A stretch of DNA of 50,312 bases from Rugosibacter sp. GTDB taxonomy: Bacteria > Pseudomonadota > Gammaproteobacteria > Burkholderiales > Rhodocyclaceae. The position numbers and the translations under genes are program-made. The DNA is taken from positions 1 to 50,312 of the forward strand of contig JAUSMB010000038.1 of NCBI GenBank assembly GCA_030645365.1, written 5' to 3'. The notes under the pieces are model-generated. The model ran no database searches and had not been told where the DNA came from. It saw only the letters and a program-made list of their open reading frames with translations. The stretch's first letter is position 1; each line of letters starts with the position of its first letter. Positions 50,075-50,312 of this stretch are shown here, in pieces.

Positions 50075-50312
50075 TTACTCAATAACCTTTGCCACAACAC
50101 CTGCACCGACGGTACGACCGCCTTCACGGATAGCGAAGCGCAGACCTTCTTCCATCGCAATCGGAGCGATCAGCTTGACGGTCATGGCGATATTATCACC
50201 TGGCATGACCATTTCAGTGCCGGCAGGCAGTTCAATCGCGCCAGTGACGTCCGTCGTACGGAAATAGAACTGGGGACGATAGCCATTGAAGAAAGGCGTA
50301 TGGCGACCCCCT
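50075..50312 (-). CDS. tuf: Elongation factor Tu (3' end only)
   Basis: Delivers aminoacyl-tRNA to the ribosome. Only the last 78 or so residues are in the window, all of domain 3: [20 protein letters not shown], then [20 protein letters not shown], and the C-terminus [15 protein letters not shown]. Position upstream of rpsJ matches the str-S10 arrangement, in which fusA would precede it. A second tuf copy elsewhere is common but cannot be checked here. Confidence 0.96.
   Translation of the reverse strand, partial: GGRHTPFFNGYRPQFYFRTTDVTGAIELPAGTEMVMPGDNIAMTVKLIAPIAMEEGLRFAIREGGRTVGAGVVAKVIE

Overview
The window is a 50 kb chromosomal segment of a betaproteobacterium. Nitrosomonadales or a relative seems likely, but the genus cannot be told from the sequence alone. 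The support is the gene order tkt-gap-pgk-pyk-fba, a pyruvate dehydrogenase operon whose E3 carries its own lipoyl domain, an APS-reductase-type sulfate assimilation operon with a DUF934 protein, and a standard S10-spc-alpha ribosomal supercluster. The left 35 kb looks GC-richer than the ribosomal cluster. There are no rRNA or tRNA genes, insertion sequences, prophage or CRISPR arrays, and no gene-free stretch longer than 300 bases. The longest gaps are 225 bases at 27363-27587 and 202 bases at 18936-19137, and both are described.

Layout. 1-6433 (minus): central carbon operon tkt-gap-pgk-pyk-fba, with fba cut by the window edge. 6578-8418 (minus): periplasmic Cu/Zn superoxide dismutase, a dodecin-like flavin protein, and an uncharacterised HARE-HTH plus GIY-YIG nuclease fusion. 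8542-11357: comF diverges from bioB-bioC and a 59-residue basic protein. 11511-18115 (plus): aceE-aceF-lpdA-rpiA. 18231-19410: phoU converges on the iron-trafficking protein yggX. 19508-23203 (minus): argA, a two-domain PPK2 polyphosphate kinase and rsmE. 23328-27362 (plus): dnaE and a WbuC-like cupin. 27588-29683 (minus): a methyltransferase overlapping a CysB-type regulator. 29770-35749 (plus): a TauE/SafE transporter, then cysI-DUF934-cysH-cysD-cysN, which together take sulfate to sulfide through APS. 35832-50312 (minus): rplQ back to tuf, thirty genes covering the alpha, spc and S10 operons, with recognisable promoters before rpsJ and rpsM, a terminator-like hairpin at the S10/spc boundary, and a strong bidirectional terminator against cysN.

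The most striking feature is a short dispersed DNA repeat of 24 bases. It has a left block AAAAGTCGGCGCTGG, four variable bases, then ACGGC. Twelve clear copies and one degenerate copy lie between 3.3 and 35.5 kb, in both orientations, and none was found in the ribosomal cluster. Four are intergenic and nine lie inside protein-coding genes, where they are read in four different frames. In conserved proteins such as RsmE and CysN they cause no evident insertion. This points to conservation of the DNA word itself, as in an uptake-signal-like, protein-binding or REP-like element, rather than of a peptide. I do not recognise it as a described family.

Other points of interest are the HARE-HTH/GIY-YIG fusion, hairpins at the tkt start and between rpsD and rpoA, a 26-base perfect palindrome beside one repeat copy, and a possibly leaderless cysB-type regulator.
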